A stretch of 64,000 nt of DNA from positions 310,001-374,000 of the forward strand of contig NZ_VJZK01000002.1 of assembly GCF_007109225.1 (NCBI RefSeq). The letters are read 5' to 3'. A program made the translations under genes and the position numbers. Each line of letters begins with the position of its first letter. Positions within the stretch are counted from its first letter, which is position 1. The notes beneath the pieces were generated by a model. The model did no database searches and was not told the DNA's origin. It worked only from the letters and a program-made list of their open reading frames with translations. The stretch comes from Flavobacterium sp. GT3R68. Lineage in GTDB: Bacteria > Bacteroidota > Bacteroidia > Flavobacteriales > Flavobacteriaceae. Below are positions 52,839-63,516 of the stretch, piece after piece.

Positions 52839-54341
52839 ATGACACCTATCGCCATATTATCACTGATTATTATTTATTTCGGAATGTTATTTTTCATTTC
52901 TCATGTTGTAAGCAAAAAAGACAGTGGCAACGATGCTTTTTTTAAAGCAAATAAAAATTCGAAGTGGTATTTGGTAGCCTTCGGAATGATTGGAACAGCA
53001 CTTTCCGGCGTGACTTTTATTTCAGTTCCCGGAGAAGTGGGAAATCCCGAAAACCAGTTTAAGTATTTTCAATTTGTTTTAGGAAACGCGATTGGTTTTA
53101 TCATCATTGCCAAAGTATTGTTACCGCTCTATTACCGAATGAATCTGACTTCCATTTATGGATATATCGAGCAGCGGCTAGGGATAGTTAGTTATAAAAC
53201 GGCCGCCAGTATTTTCCTGATCAGTCGCACAATCGGTTCCGCGTTCCGATTGTATTTGGTGGTGATTGTATTACAGCGTTATGTATTTGATTTTTACCAC
53301 ATCCCATTTGCAGTGACCGTTTTGATTTCGTTACTTCTGATATTTGCCTATACGTATCGTGGTGGTCTAAAAACTATTATAATTACCGATACTTTACAGA
53401 CATTTTTTCTGGTTTCTTCGGTTTTCCTGACGATTATTTTTATTTGCCGAAGTCTGGATTTTTCCGCTTTTGAAGCTTTTGAAGCGGTTAAAAACAGTAA
53501 TTACTCGAAAGTATTTTTCTTTGAAGATGCGATGAAAGGTAATTATTTCTTCAAGCAAATCCTTGGCGGAATTTTTGTAACGATTGCGATGGTTGGTCTG
53601 GATCAGGATTTAATGCAGAAGAATCTGAGCTGCAAAAATATTGGCGAAGCCCAGAAAAACATGTTTACTTTCACAGGGATTTTTGTGATTATCAACATTT
53701 TCTTTTTGAGCGTAGGAGCCCTACTGTATATCTATGCCAGTAAAAACGGAATTGAAGTGCCTGTCGATTTGATTACCGGCAAACCGAGAACCGATTTGTT
53801 ATTTCCTGAAATTGCGTTTCATCATTTGACACTGTTTCCGGCAATCGTTTTTCTACTTGGACTGACGGCTGCTACTTTCGCCACGACGGATTCAGCTTTG
53901 ACGGCATTAACCACATCATTTTGTGTGGATTTTTTAGGGATGGATAAAACCGAAAACATCAATAAACCTAACATTGTGCGTACCCGTCATTTTGTTCACA
54001 TTGGATTCTCGATGCTGATGTTTCTGGTGATTGTGATTTTCAATGCGATTAATGATGCTTCGGTGGTGAGCATGATTTTCAAGATTGCATCTTATACTTA
54101 TGGCCCGCTGTTAGGTTTGTATGCTTTTGGGTTGTTTATGAAATCCAAAACGGTCCATGACAAGTGGGTTCCTTTTATTTGTGTTTTGTCTCCGGCGATT
54201 TGTTTTCTGATCAGTACCAATTCGGCCACACTTTTGGGCGGTTATGTTATCGATAATGAATTGATCATCATCAACGGACTTATTACTTTCCTTGGTTTAT
54301 TAGCCATCAGTAGACCGGCAACCGAGCAAACCCGATTCTAA
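52839..54341 (+). CDS. Sodium/solute symporter (SSS family)
   Basis: 500-aa membrane transporter with about 13 transmembrane helices. SKWYLVAFGMIGTALSGVTFISVPG (residues about 42-66 in two parts) is the SSS sodium-binding region, and AYTYRGGLKTIIITDTLQ is the conserved TM5-6 motif. The substrate is not clear; sugars, amino acids and pantothenate are transported by relatives. It is divergent from the regulator and followed by a strong terminator. A TACTTTGG sequence upstream is a weak promoter candidate. Confidence 0.92.
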   Translation: MTPIAILSLIIIYFGMLFFISHVVSKKDSGNDAFFKANKNSKWYLVAFGMIGTALSGVTFISVPGEVGNPENQFKYFQFVLGNAIGFIIIAKVLLPLYYRMNLTSIYGYIEQRLGIVSYKTAASIFLISRTIGSAFRLYLVVIVLQRYVFDFYHIPFAVTVLISLLLIFAYTYRGGLKTIIITDTLQTFFLVSSVFLTIIFICRSLDFSAFEAFEAVKNSNYSKVFFFEDAMKGNYFFKQILGGIFVTIAMVGLDQDLMQKNLSCKNIGEAQKNMFTFTGIFVIINIFFLSVGALLYIYASKNGIEVPVDLITGKPRTDLLFPEIAFHHLTLFPAIVFLLGLTAATFATTDSALTALTTSFCVDFLGMDKTENINKPNIVRTRHFVHIGFSMLMFLVIVIFNAINDASVVSMIFKIASYTYGPLLGLYAFGLFMKSKTVHDKWVPFICVLSPAICFLISTNSATLLGGYVIDNELIIINGLITFLGLLAISRPATEQTRF

Positions 54342-54360
54342 TCTCATCATTTTTTACTAT

Positions 54361-54395
54361 AAAAAAAGAGTCCTGAAATTATCGGGACTCTTTTT
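54361..54395. terminator. Terminator after the SSS transporter
   Basis: AAAAAAAGAGTCC...GGGACTCTTTTT hairpin just after the stop codon. It has runs on both sides, so it also ends the facing CoA-binding gene. Confidence 0.88.
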
Positions 54396-54412
54396 ATGAT
54401 AATTTGTTCTTT

Positions 54413-54474
54413 AGCCCTGATGAAAGCGGCATCCCACGCTTTTTTGGCGTGGATAAAGCGGACAGCAGGAATAG
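54413..54474. repeat. Dispersed intergenic repeat, copy 1
   Basis: AGCCCTGATGAAAGCGG, then ATCCCACGC-tttttt-GGCGTGGAT hairpin, then AGCGGACAGCAGGAATAG. It matches copy 2 at 61782-61845 over about 60 bases with few differences. The two copies are 7 kb apart in unrelated gaps, so this is a mobile or dispersed intergenic element. From memory, similar sequences are frequent downstream of genes in Flavobacterium. Confidence 0.85.
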
Positions 54475-54513
54475 AATTTCACCCTATTCCCGCGCTTTTC
54501 GCTCCGGAAAATT

Positions 54514-54879
54514 TTAGAATTGATTGGTCGCCAGCAGCACTAGGGTGCAGGCGATTTCGACTTTGATATTGTTCAGCTTCAACAACTGGTAAAACTCAGG
54601 GTTCTCTGTTCCGGGATTAAAAATCACGCGTTTTGGGGCGGCTTCAACAATATAATTATAGTAGTCACGCTGGCGCATTGGATTCAAATACAGCGTAACC
54701 GTATCAACGTTTTTTAAGGGAATCGCTTTGGTCTGGATTTTAATTCCGGCCACTTCACCGGCATTTTGGCCAATTGCCAAGACGGAATGACCTTTTTCAA
54801 CCAAGCTTTCGATAGCCATAAAAGCATATCGGGTTGGTTTTGACGAGGCACCCAGTACCAGCGTTTTTTTATTTTTCAT
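54514..54879 (-). CDS. CoA-binding domain protein
   Basis: 121-aa single-domain CoA-binding (Rossmann) protein of the YccU kind. KTLVLGASSKPTRYAFMAI starts it, SVLAIGQNAGEVAGI and VTLYLNPMRQRDYYNYI follow, and FNPGTENPEF is the conserved motif. I start at ATG 54879, behind a TACTTTTG -7 box; the longer frame adds 18 unlike residues. No partner subunit is nearby, so its role is not known. Confidence 0.88.
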   Translation of the reverse strand: MKNKKTLVLGASSKPTRYAFMAIESLVEKGHSVLAIGQNAGEVAGIKIQTKAIPLKNVDTVTLYLNPMRQRDYYNYIVEAAPKRVIFNPGTENPEFYQLLKLNNIKVEIACTLVLLATNQF

Positions 54880-54899
54880 TTGAATAAGTTTATCTCTTA

Positions 54900-54907
54900 C
54901 AAAAGTA
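54900..54907 (-). promoter_or_regulatory. Putative -7 promoter box of the CoA-binding protein gene
   Basis: Minus-strand TACTTTTG, 20 bases upstream of the ATG, with a TTG on the minus strand at 54933-54931. Confidence 0.5.
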
Positions 54908-55060
54908 GTGAAAATTCTATAGCCTGTTTTCAATTAAAATCAATATCTTTCGTTAGCAGAAGCTTAAATAAAAGGATAAAAGAATGCTTTTATAGTAACC
55001 TTTTCTTAATCACAAGCGTATCACGGAGCCTATCTAAACCAACTAATTTTGTAAAAAAAC

Positions 55061-55690
55061 ATGGAGCTTTTTATTTACTTATTCGCGGCACTTTTTTCAG
55101 TTTTGAACCCTATTGGAACCGTCCCTATTTTCGTTGGTCTTACCCAGCATGATGATAAAAGAGAACGTTCAAGGATTTCCTTATGGACCGCGATTAATGT
55201 CTGCATCATTTTGATTATTTCTTTTTTCGTGGGTGAATATGTCTTGTCCTTCTTCGGAATCAGTATTGAAGCGTTACGAATTGCGGGCGGAATAGTAATT
55301 GCCACTTCCGGATTCTCCCTACTGACAGGTAAATTCAACAAAAAAAGAGGAGTGGGTAAAAAAGTGGAAAGCGATGCGCAGAAAAGAAATGATATAGCAC
55401 TGACTCCCCTTGCCATTCCAATGCTTGCCGGACCCGGATCTATTTCTTTGTTGATTGCTTTTTATCATGAACATCATACCACACCAGAAGTGGTGGTATC
55501 TATGTTGGCGATTATTGCCGTTGCCGTTGCCATTTTCATCATCCTCAGAAGTGCTCATTATTTAGCCAAAATACTGGGAGCTTCCGGAATTGTGGCAATC
55601 TCGAGAATAGTAGGTTTTATTGTCATCGCTATCGGAGTACAATACATTATCAGTTCGCTGATTATAATCGTCAAAGGAAATATGTTATAA
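55061..55690 (+). CDS. MarC family integral membrane protein
   Basis: 209-aa inner-membrane protein of the MarC/UPF0056 family with six transmembrane helices. LFSVLNPIGTVPIFVGLTQ (residues 11-29) is the first half motif, and TPLAIPMLAGPGSISLLIAF the repeat half motif. The function is unsettled; the family was once thought to give drug resistance. It converges on the citrulline hydrolase gene with a shared terminator. Confidence 0.93.
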   Translation: MELFIYLFAALFSVLNPIGTVPIFVGLTQHDDKRERSRISLWTAINVCIILIISFFVGEYVLSFFGISIEALRIAGGIVIATSGFSLLTGKFNKKRGVGKKVESDAQKRNDIALTPLAIPMLAGPGSISLLIAFYHEHHTTPEVVVSMLAIIAVAVAIFIILRSAHYLAKILGASGIVAISRIVGFIVIAIGVQYIISSLIIIVKGNML

Positions 55691-55726
55691 AAAAAAGAGG
55701 CTGCCTTTCGGGCAGCCTCTTTTTTT
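55689..55726. terminator. Bidirectional terminator between marC and ctlX
   Basis: AAAAAAAGAGGCTGCC-tttcg-GGCAGCCTCTTTTTTT, a nine-base stem flanked by A and T runs. It serves both converging genes and overlaps the last bases of each. Confidence 0.92.
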
Positions 55727-56669
55727 ATACTTCTTCTTCCAAAGGAAGGAAAATCTCGGCCATCATACATCGGGCGCTACCGCCTCCGCAGGCTTCTATG
55801 GTGTCCAGGCTGGAGCTCACGATAGTGACGTGCTCTTCCAGTTGGGCAATTTGCTTTTTAGTCAGGCTTTTATATGCTGAAGTACTCATTACCAAATATC
55901 TTCGGTCATCGGCACCTTTTACTTCCAACATATTGCCTGCAAAATTATCAAGTTGGTCTTCGGTTATCAGGACTACTTCTTTATCATCACCTTTCAAACT
56001 GTCGAGAACCATTTTGCGCTCTTTTTTGTCATCGATACAATCAGCACAAATAACGGCATAGGTTTCCCCAATACACATCATTACGTTGGTATGGTAAATC
56101 GGTTTTCTTTCCCCATTTACAGTATGGAATGCTTCAAAAATCACCGGATTCATGTCGAAATCTTCACAGAATTCGATGAATAATTCTTCGTCTGCTCTCG
56201 GAGATAAGGCACAGTAGGCTTTCCCATTGTCACGGTCCAGTACAATACTTCCGGTTCCTTCCAGATAATAGCCGTCGCTTTCAGCGGAACTGTAATCGAC
56301 CAGGTTTTCGATATGGAATCCGTTATCCTCCAAAATGTCCAAAATATCCTCACGGCGTTCCTTTCGGCGATTCTCGGCAAACATCGGATACAGTCCAACA
56401 TCACCATTTTCGTGGAATGAAATCCAGTTGTTCGGAAAGACGCTATCCGGGGTATCGGGATCTGCAGTATCCTCAACAACAATTACGTTAACACCCACAG
56501 CACGTAGTTTGTCAACGAACGCATCAAATTCCTGTTGCGCTTTTGCGTTGACTGTCGCGGGTAACAATCCGTCAATAACCTTTTGATAGTAATTATTTAC
56601 AGTCGTTTGTTCGTTCATCCGGAAAGCCACCGGGCGAATCATCAAGATGGAGTTGGTCGTTTGATTCAC
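55725..56669 (-). CDS. ctlX: CtlX-type citrulline utilization hydrolase (arginine deiminase superfamily)
   Basis: 314-aa guanidino-modifying enzyme of the amidinotransferase/deiminase fold. ILMIRPVAFRMNEQT is the CtlX-type start, SVFPNNWISFHENGDVGLYP the substrate loop, AFHTVNGERKPIYHTNVMM has the catalytic His, and IEACGGGSARCMMAEIF the catalytic Cys near the C-terminus. It lies next to an arginase-family gene with three bases between, so both act in arginine/citrulline breakdown. Confidence 0.88.
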   Translation of the reverse strand: MNQTTNSILMIRPVAFRMNEQTTVNNYYQKVIDGLLPATVNAKAQQEFDAFVDKLRAVGVNVIVVEDTADPDTPDSVFPNNWISFHENGDVGLYPMFAENRRKERREDILDILEDNGFHIENLVDYSSAESDGYYLEGTGSIVLDRDNGKAYCALSPRADEELFIEFCEDFDMNPVIFEAFHTVNGERKPIYHTNVMMCIGETYAVICADCIDDKKERKMVLDSLKGDDKEVVLITEDQLDNFAGNMLEVKGADDRRYLVMSTSAYKSLTKKQIAQLEEHVTIVSSSLDTIEACGGGSARCMMAEIFLPLEEEV

Positions 56670-56672
56670 AGT

Positions 56673-57626
56673 TTATTTTTTTAAGGTCTTAGTAATTTCT
56701 TCAACGATATCAAATGTTATTTCTGCCATTTTATTTTCTTTTTCATCCAGACAAGGATTGACTTCTACTACTTCTATGCAGACCGTTTTCGGGTTATTCG
56801 CTAGGGAGATTAAAATTTCTTTTGCTTCCTCCGGCTTCAAACCATTTTTAACCGGTGTCCCTGTTCCGTAGGAAGTTAGGTCGGGATCCATGGAATCTAC
56901 ATCGAAAGATACATAGATAATATCGCAATCTTTTAATTTTTCTTCGATAATTGGCATCATCGCCTGAACACTTTTTTGGCGGATTTCGGCAACATCAATT
57001 TTTTGAATGCCCAAACGGTCCAAGATGCGATTTTCCTGATCTTCGGTATCGCGGACGGCGATGTAAACGATGTCTTCAGGTTTTATTTTTGGAGCACTAT
57101 TACCTATGGATTTGAGTTGATTCCACAGCGAAATTGTTTCGGCATCCACATCATTCCTTTTACATTCGATATTATCTTCATTTAATGCTGTCGCCAAAGG
57201 CATTCCGTGCATATTTCCGGAAGGGGTTGTGTATGGTGTATGAATATCAGCATGCGCATCTATCCAAATGACACCCAATCTTTTTTGGGGAAATGCAGTT
57301 TTGATTCCCGCTATCGTCCCTCCTGCCGAACCGTGATCTGCTGCTAATACAATCGGAAAAGAATGGTTGTTTAAAATTCCGGATACTGAACTGTTGAGCT
57401 CTTTATATACGCTTACTAATCCATCGATTCGTTTTGCAAATCGAAATGAGGTGGATTGATCTAAAAAGTAATTGACATTTTGAAGTTGCTGAACTTCATT
57501 TTCCCCAAAAATAGGACTTTCATTTTTTCGGGCTGCTGCTATTATGGCTTCCGGCCCTAAAGAGGCGCCCCGGGTACCGGCAGTAATTTCAGATTTGTTT
57601 ATTAAAAAAATAACATTTTTACTCAT
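56673..57626 (-). CDS. Arginase family protein
   Basis: 317-aa ureohydrolase. The dinuclear manganese site is formed by AADHGSAGGT, VIWIDAHADIHTP and VSFDVDSMDPDLTSYGTGTP. The family includes arginase, agmatinase and formiminoglutamase; the position next to CtlX favours an arginine/citrulline role. I start at ATG 57626 (MSKNVIFLI); the longer frame has 11 unlike residues and runs towards the gltA terminator. Confidence 0.92.
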   Translation of the reverse strand: MSKNVIFLINKSEITAGTRGASLGPEAIIAAARKNESPIFGENEVQQLQNVNYFLDQSTSFRFAKRIDGLVSVYKELNSSVSGILNNHSFPIVLAADHGSAGGTIAGIKTAFPQKRLGVIWIDAHADIHTPYTTPSGNMHGMPLATALNEDNIECKRNDVDAETISLWNQLKSIGNSAPKIKPEDIVYIAVRDTEDQENRILDRLGIQKIDVAEIRQKSVQAMMPIIEEKLKDCDIIYVSFDVDSMDPDLTSYGTGTPVKNGLKPEEAKEILISLANNPKTVCIEVVEVNPCLDEKENKMAEITFDIVEEITKTLKK

Positions 57627-57694
57627 AAAATATTGATTTGGGATGTATCTTCTTCTCACATCTACATCTGAAGAATGGTTGATATAAGCAAATA

Positions 57695-57731
57695 TAAAAA
57701 AAGCTTCTCGAATAGGAGAAGCTTTCTTTTA
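57695..57731. terminator. Terminator after gltA
   Basis: AAGCTTCTC-gaatag-GAGAAGCTT hairpin with an A-run at the low-coordinate side, so on the minus strand it ends in a T-run. It lies between the gltA stop and the arginase start. Confidence 0.85.
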
Positions 57732-57755
57732 TTATTAAATGGAATAATTGATATT

Positions 57756-59039
57756 TTATCTATTATCCATTGGTTTAAAATCTCTTAAGGCATACCCTGT
57801 GTAGACTTGTCTTGGGCGACCGATTGGCTCTTTGTTGACACGCATTTCTTTCCATTGTGCAATCCAGCCCGGTAAACGTCCGATGGCAAATAATACGGTA
57901 AACATATCCGTTGGAATTCCGAGTGCACGGTAAATAATTCCGGAATAGAAATCCACGTTCGGATATAACTTTCTGGAAACGAAGTATTCGTCTACCAAGG
58001 CAGACTCTTCCAGTTTTTTGGCAATGGCCAAGATTGGATCGTCTACTCCTAATGTGGCCAATACTTCATCAGCTGCTTTTTTGATGATTTTTGCTCTTGG
58101 GTCAAAGTTTTTATATACTCGGTGTCCGAATCCCATCAAACGGAACGGATCATCCTTATCTTTTGCTTTGGCTAAATATTTATCAGCGTCACCACCATTT
58201 TTCTGGATTTCTTCCAACATTTCCAAAACCGCCTGGTTTGCTCCACCATGCAATGGTCCCCAAAGTGCAGAAACACCGGCTGAGATAGAAGCGAATAATC
58301 CAGCGTGGGAAGAACCTACCATTCTTACCGTAGAGGTAGAACAGTTTTGTTCGTGATCTCCGTGAAGGATGAATAATTTATCTAATGCATCGATTACCGT
58401 TGGGTTTGGCTTGTATGGTTCTGTTGGCAATTCGAACATCAATCGCATAAAGTTCTCCACATACCCTTTGGTATTATCGTAATAATTCAGTGGGAAGCCC
58501 ATGCTTTTTCTGTAGGTCCAAGTTGCAATTACCAGAAATTTACCCATAGTTTTACAAACGGCCTCATACATTTCTTTTTCATTATCAACATTTACCGATT
58601 TAGGGTTGAATGCTGTTAACGCACTTGTCAGACAAGACAAAACTCCCATTGGGTGGGCGTTTTTAGGAAAACCATCAATGATGTTTTTCATTTCCTCATT
58701 TACAAGCGTATATTTTCGAATATCGGTTTCAAATCTTTCTAATTCAGTCTTGCTTGGCAATTCTCCGAAAATCAACAAATAAGATACTTCAAGAAAACCT
58801 GCCTTATCTGCTAAATCTTCAATTGAATAGCCTCTGTAACGTAAAATACCTTCTTCTCCATCAAGAAAGGTAATTTCACTTTTACATGAACCTGAATTTT
58901 TATAACCCGGATCAATGGTGATCGCTCCAGATAAATCACGTAGTTTGTTTATATCGATAGCAACCTCATTTTCGCTTCCTACTATTACCGGAAACTCATA
59001 CTTCTTACCATCTAATTCTAATATTGCTGTTTTTGACAT
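57756..59039 (-). CDS. gltA: Citrate synthase
   Basis: 427-aa type II citrate synthase that condenses acetyl-CoA and oxaloacetate in the TCA cycle. ITFLDGEEGILRYRGYSIEDL is the start region, GDHEQNCSTSTVRMVGS has a catalytic His, LWGPLHGGANQAVLEML the second, and MGFGHRVYKNFDPRAKI the third region with FDPRAK. The length is normal. It has its own -7 box and is the last gene of the carA-eno-gltA row. Confidence 0.97.
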   Translation of the reverse strand: MSKTAILELDGKKYEFPVIVGSENEVAIDINKLRDLSGAITIDPGYKNSGSCKSEITFLDGEEGILRYRGYSIEDLADKAGFLEVSYLLIFGELPSKTELERFETDIRKYTLVNEEMKNIIDGFPKNAHPMGVLSCLTSALTAFNPKSVNVDNEKEMYEAVCKTMGKFLVIATWTYRKSMGFPLNYYDNTKGYVENFMRLMFELPTEPYKPNPTVIDALDKLFILHGDHEQNCSTSTVRMVGSSHAGLFASISAGVSALWGPLHGGANQAVLEMLEEIQKNGGDADKYLAKAKDKDDPFRLMGFGHRVYKNFDPRAKIIKKAADEVLATLGVDDPILAIAKKLEESALVDEYFVSRKLYPNVDFYSGIIYRALGIPTDMFTVLFAIGRLPGWIAQWKEMRVNKEPIGRPRQVYTGYALRDFKPMDNR

Positions 59040-59080
59040 AATATGTTCGGGGATTTTAATGTATTGGAATTATAATTTAA

Positions 59081-59088
59081 CAAATCTA
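59081..59088 (-). promoter_or_regulatory. Putative -7 promoter box of gltA
   Basis: Minus-strand TAGATTTG matches TAnnTTTG, 41 bases upstream of the gltA ATG. No -33 TTG is seen. Confidence 0.45.
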
Positions 59089-59154
59089 AGGAATTCCATA
59101 GTAATTAAAAAATGAAAATCGCATTGATATCATTAATTATCATCAAAAAATAAC

Positions 59155-59184
59155 AAAAAAACCAATGATGAACATTGGCTTTTT
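59155..59184. terminator. Terminator after eno
   Basis: AAAAAACCAATG-atgaa-CATTGGCTTTTT, a six-base stem. On the minus strand the T-run follows the stem, 30 bases past the eno stop. Confidence 0.85.
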
Positions 59185-59210
59185 GATTTATAACAGAATA
59201 GCTGTAAAAA

Positions 59211-60524
<1,314 letters not shown>

Positions 60525-61634
60525 TTAGTTTTTTGACTTTTTAATGTTTTCGATAAACTCATCGAACAGATATGAAGCATCATGAGGACCAGGACTGGCT
60601 TCCGGGTGGTATTGCACAGAGAAACAATTTTTGTTTTTCATGCGCATTCCCGCTACCGTTCCGTCGTTCAGGTGCAGATGGGTAATTTCGAAATCAGGGT
60701 GTTGTTCCAATTCTTCTTTGTTCACTGCAAAACCATGGTTTTGGGAAGTGATTTCGCCTTTGCCCGCTATCAGGTTCATCACCGGGTGATTGATTCCGCG
60801 GTGACCATTGAACATTTTGTATGTTGAGATTCCGTGTGCCAATGCGATTACCTGATGGCCTAAACAGATTCCGAATAACGGTTGGTTGTTCTCTAATATC
60901 TGAGAAGCAATTTTTTGTGCACCCACTAACGGATCCGGATCTCCGGGACCGTTTGAAAGGAAAAAACCGTCTGGATTAAATCCTGCCAAATCCTCATAGG
61001 CTGCATTGTACGGGAAAACTTTGATGTAGCAATCTCTTTTGGCCAAATTACGAAGGATATTTTTCTTGATTCCAAGATCCAGTGCGGCAATTTTATAGGT
61101 TGCATTTTCATCGCCTACAAAATAAGGCTCTTTGGTGGATACTTTGGATGCCAATTCCAATCCATTCATATCAGGCACCTCTTTAAGCATTGCTTTCAAT
61201 TCGTCGATAGATTTACCATCTGTCGAGATTACCGCATTCATCGCGCCGTTATCCCGGATATAGCTAACCAAGGCACGAGTGTCGACATCGGAGATGCAAA
61301 CCAGATTGTGTTTGGTGAAATAATCTTCCAGACTTCCTGATGCGTCGGGTCTTGAATAATTAAAACTGAAGTTTTTACAAACCAGACCGGATATTTTAAT
61401 TTCGTCCGCTTCGATTTCATTTTCGTGGACCCCGTAATTTCCGATGTGTGGATTGGTGGCGACCATGATTTGGCCGTAATAGGAAGGATCGGTGAAGATT
61501 TCCTGATAGCCTGTCATTCCGGTATTGAAACAAACTTCGCCAAAAGCGGTTCCTTCTATACCGATTGATTTGCCATGAAAAATGGTTCCGTCGCTTAGTA
61601 AAAGAATGGCTTTTTTTCTATTTGCGTATTTCAT
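60525..61634 (-). CDS. carA: Carbamoyl-phosphate synthase small subunit
   Basis: 369-aa glutamine amidotransferase subunit supplying ammonia to CarB for arginine and pyrimidine synthesis. The N-terminal domain has FNTGMTGYQEIFTDPSYYGQ. The class I glutaminase half has the nucleophile in FGICLGHQVIALAHG and His-Glu in VQYHPEASPGPHDA. carB is not in the window. It is behind rplQ and ahead of eno, a gene order I recall from Flavobacterium genomes. Confidence 0.97.
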   Translation of the reverse strand: MKYANRKKAILLLSDGTIFHGKSIGIEGTAFGEVCFNTGMTGYQEIFTDPSYYGQIMVATNPHIGNYGVHENEIEADEIKISGLVCKNFSFNYSRPDASGSLEDYFTKHNLVCISDVDTRALVSYIRDNGAMNAVISTDGKSIDELKAMLKEVPDMNGLELASKVSTKEPYFVGDENATYKIAALDLGIKKNILRNLAKRDCYIKVFPYNAAYEDLAGFNPDGFFLSNGPGDPDPLVGAQKIASQILENNQPLFGICLGHQVIALAHGISTYKMFNGHRGINHPVMNLIAGKGEITSQNHGFAVNKEELEQHPDFEITHLHLNDGTVAGMRMKNKNCFSVQYHPEASPGPHDASYLFDEFIENIKKSKN

Positions 61635-61716
61635 TCGTAGTTATTTTTTTTTACAACGGTCTCATGGAACTCGCCAGGCTCGTTTCATTTGTGTTGTTGT
61701 TGTTGTGTTGCGATTG

Positions 61717-61724
61717 CAAATTTA
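61717..61724 (-). promoter_or_regulatory. Putative -7 promoter box of carA
   Basis: Minus-strand TAAATTTG matches TAnnTTTG, 82 bases before the carA ATG, downstream of the rplQ terminator. A separate promoter is needed there because of that terminator. Confidence 0.4.
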
Positions 61725-61781
61725 ATTGAATTTGTGGGTTTCTGAAAATTTAATTTCTCGGGAAGCCACAATTTACTCTTT

Positions 61782-61845
61782 AGCCCTGATGGAAGTGGAA
61801 ATCCCACGCTTTTTTTGCGTGGATTGCAGCGAACAGCAGGAACAG
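61782..61845. repeat. Dispersed intergenic repeat, copy 2
   Basis: AGCCCTGATGGAAGTGG, then ATCCCACGC-tttttt-TGCGTGGAT hairpin, then AGCGAACAGCAGGAACAG. It is the partner of copy 1 at 54413-54474, in the same orientation. Confidence 0.85.
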
Positions 61846-61887
61846 GATATCTTGAGAAGCCGGAATTTCTGCTCCCAAAAAATGGAC

Positions 61888-61924
61888 AAAAAAAAAGGAC
61901 AAACTATTAAAAGTTTATCCTTGA
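61888..61924 (-). terminator. Terminator after rplQ
   Basis: On the minus strand AAGGATAAACT-tttaat-AGTTTGTCCTT followed by a T-run. The stem has one mismatch. It ends the rpsD-rpoA-rplQ transcription unit, 27 bases past the rplQ stop. Confidence 0.85.
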
Positions 61925-61950
61925 TTTTTATTGAATAGTGATTTTCATCT

Positions 61951-62439
61951 TTATTCTGCAGCGTCAGTTGAAGTTTCAGTTTCGGCAGCTGGAGCTTCAG
62001 TAGCTTCGTCTGCTTTCTTAGCTTTTCCACCACGACGGCTTTTAGCTTTTTTCACTTCTTTTTTACCACCGTTGTAAAGTTCGTTGAAATCTACCAGTTC
62101 GATCATTGCCATATCAGCATTATCTCCCAAACGATTTCCAACTTTGATGATACGAGTGTAACCACCCGGACGATCTCCTACTTTTGCAGCTACGTCTCTG
62201 AACAGGTCAGTTACCGCATATTTGCTTCTCAAGTAAGCAAAAACGATACGTCTGTTGTGAGTAGTATCAGCTTTTGATTTTGTTATAAGCGGCTCAACGA
62301 ATTGTTTAAGCGCTTTTGCTTTAGCGACAGTAGTGTTAATACGTTTGTGCTCGATAAGAGAACAAGCCATATTAGCCAACATAGCTGCTCTATGTCCTTT
62401 CTGTCTGCTTAAGTGATTGAATTTTTTTCCGTGTCTCAT
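61951..62439 (-). CDS. rplQ: 50S ribosomal protein L17
   Basis: 162-aa ribosomal protein. [20 protein letters not shown] and [17 protein letters not shown] are the L17 core (to about residue 118). The remaining tail is Lys/Ala/Glu-rich, a C-terminal extension common in Bacteroidota. It is the last gene of the rpsD-rpoA-rplQ unit. Confidence 0.98.
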   Translation of the reverse strand: MRHGKKFNHLSRQKGHRAAMLANMACSLIEHKRINTTVAKAKALKQFVEPLITKSKADTTHNRRIVFAYLRSKYAVTDLFRDVAAKVGDRPGGYTRIIKVGNRLGDNADMAMIELVDFNELYNGGKKEVKKAKSRRGGKAKKADEATEAPAAETETSTDAAE

Positions 62440-62501
62440 GACGTATTTTTTTTAACTTCATCTTGCTGCAATCCACCTTGGAGAGCAAATTATGAAGTAA
62501 T

Positions 62502-63494
62502 TTATTCTTTATCTAGTTTGTATTTTGCCAAATCCATTCCGAAGGTTAAATTTTTAACTGCTACAAGTTCATCTAGTTCAGTTAACGATTTTTTACCGAA
62601 ATTACGGAATTTCATCAGGTCATTTTTATTGAATGATACTAAGTCACCTAATGTATCAACTTCAGCCGCTTTCAAACAATTTAATGCTCTCACTGACAAA
62701 TCCATATCAACAAGCTTAGTTTTAAGCAATTGTCTCATATGCAATGATTCCTCATCGTATGATTCAGTTTGTGCAATTTCGTCAGCCTCAAGTGTAATTC
62801 TTTCGTCAGAAAACAACATGAAATGGTGAATCAAAACTTTGGCAGCTTCAGTAAGGGCATCTTTAGGATTGATTGAACCGTCAGTTTTTATTTCAAAAAC
62901 CAATTTTTCATAATCTGTTTTTTGCTCTACACGGAAGTTTTCAATAGCATACTTAACGTTTTTTACCGGAGTAAAGATCGAGTCAGTAAATATTGTTCCA
63001 ATTGCTGCATTCTGTTTTTTGTTTTCCTCTGCAGGAACATAACCTCTACCTTTTTCAATGGTCAATTCGAAATTCAAATTGATTTTAGGGTCTAAATTAC
63101 AGATAACCAGTTCTGGGTTCAGAACTTGGAAACCTGAGATAAACTTTTGAAAATCACCAGCAGTAAGTTGATCTTTACCTGTAACAGAAATCGTAACCGA
63201 TTCATTATCCACATCTTCGATCTGACGTTTGAAACGTACTTGTTTAAGATTAAGGATAATTTCTGTAACATCTTCAACAACTCCTGAGATAGTAGAAAAT
63301 TCATGATCTACACCTTCGATACGAACCGATGTGATTGCGTATCCTTCTAAAGCAGAAAGCAAAACTCTTCTAAGTGCATTACCAACTGTCAATCCGTAAC
63401 CAGGTTCTAAAGGTCTAAATTCGAATTTACCTTCAAAATCGGTTGAATCGATCATGATAACTTTATCGGGCTTCTGAAAATTAAATATTGCCAT
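62502..63494 (-). CDS. rpoA: RNA polymerase alpha subunit
   Basis: 330-aa subunit. The N-terminal dimerisation domain has [20 protein letters not shown], and [20 protein letters not shown] is typical. The C-terminal DNA-binding domain is [18 protein letters not shown] ([20 protein letters not shown]) with [14 protein letters not shown]. The length is normal. It sits between rpsD and rplQ. Confidence 0.98.
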   Translation of the reverse strand: MAIFNFQKPDKVIMIDSTDFEGKFEFRPLEPGYGLTVGNALRRVLLSALEGYAITSVRIEGVDHEFSTISGVVEDVTEIILNLKQVRFKRQIEDVDNESVTISVTGKDQLTAGDFQKFISGFQVLNPELVICNLDPKINLNFELTIEKGRGYVPAEENKKQNAAIGTIFTDSIFTPVKNVKYAIENFRVEQKTDYEKLVFEIKTDGSINPKDALTEAAKVLIHHFMLFSDERITLEADEIAQTESYDEESLHMRQLLKTKLVDMDLSVRALNCLKAAEVDTLGDLVSFNKNDLMKFRNFGKKSLTELDELVAVKNLTFGMDLAKYKLDKE

Positions 63495-63516
63495 AAATTT
63501 CGACTAATGTCAGTTA

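Larger units (their letters stand above)
61635..61950. other. Intergenic stretch between carA and rplQ
   Basis: 316 bases without a gene. It holds a GTTGTTGTT-type tract near 61690-61710, a -7 box for carA at 61717-61724, copy 2 of the dispersed repeat (61782-61845), and the rplQ terminator (61888-61924). Open frames over it come from the repeat and are not supported as genes. Confidence 0.85.

Noticed and set aside
55044..55051. TAATTTTG as marC promoter
   Set aside because: It matches TAnnTTTG but lies only nine bases from the start codon, leaving almost no leader; not listed as a feature.
61773..62033. An 86-residue ORF near the rplQ end
   Set aside because: It reads through the dispersed repeat and the rplQ terminator and overlaps rplQ in another frame.
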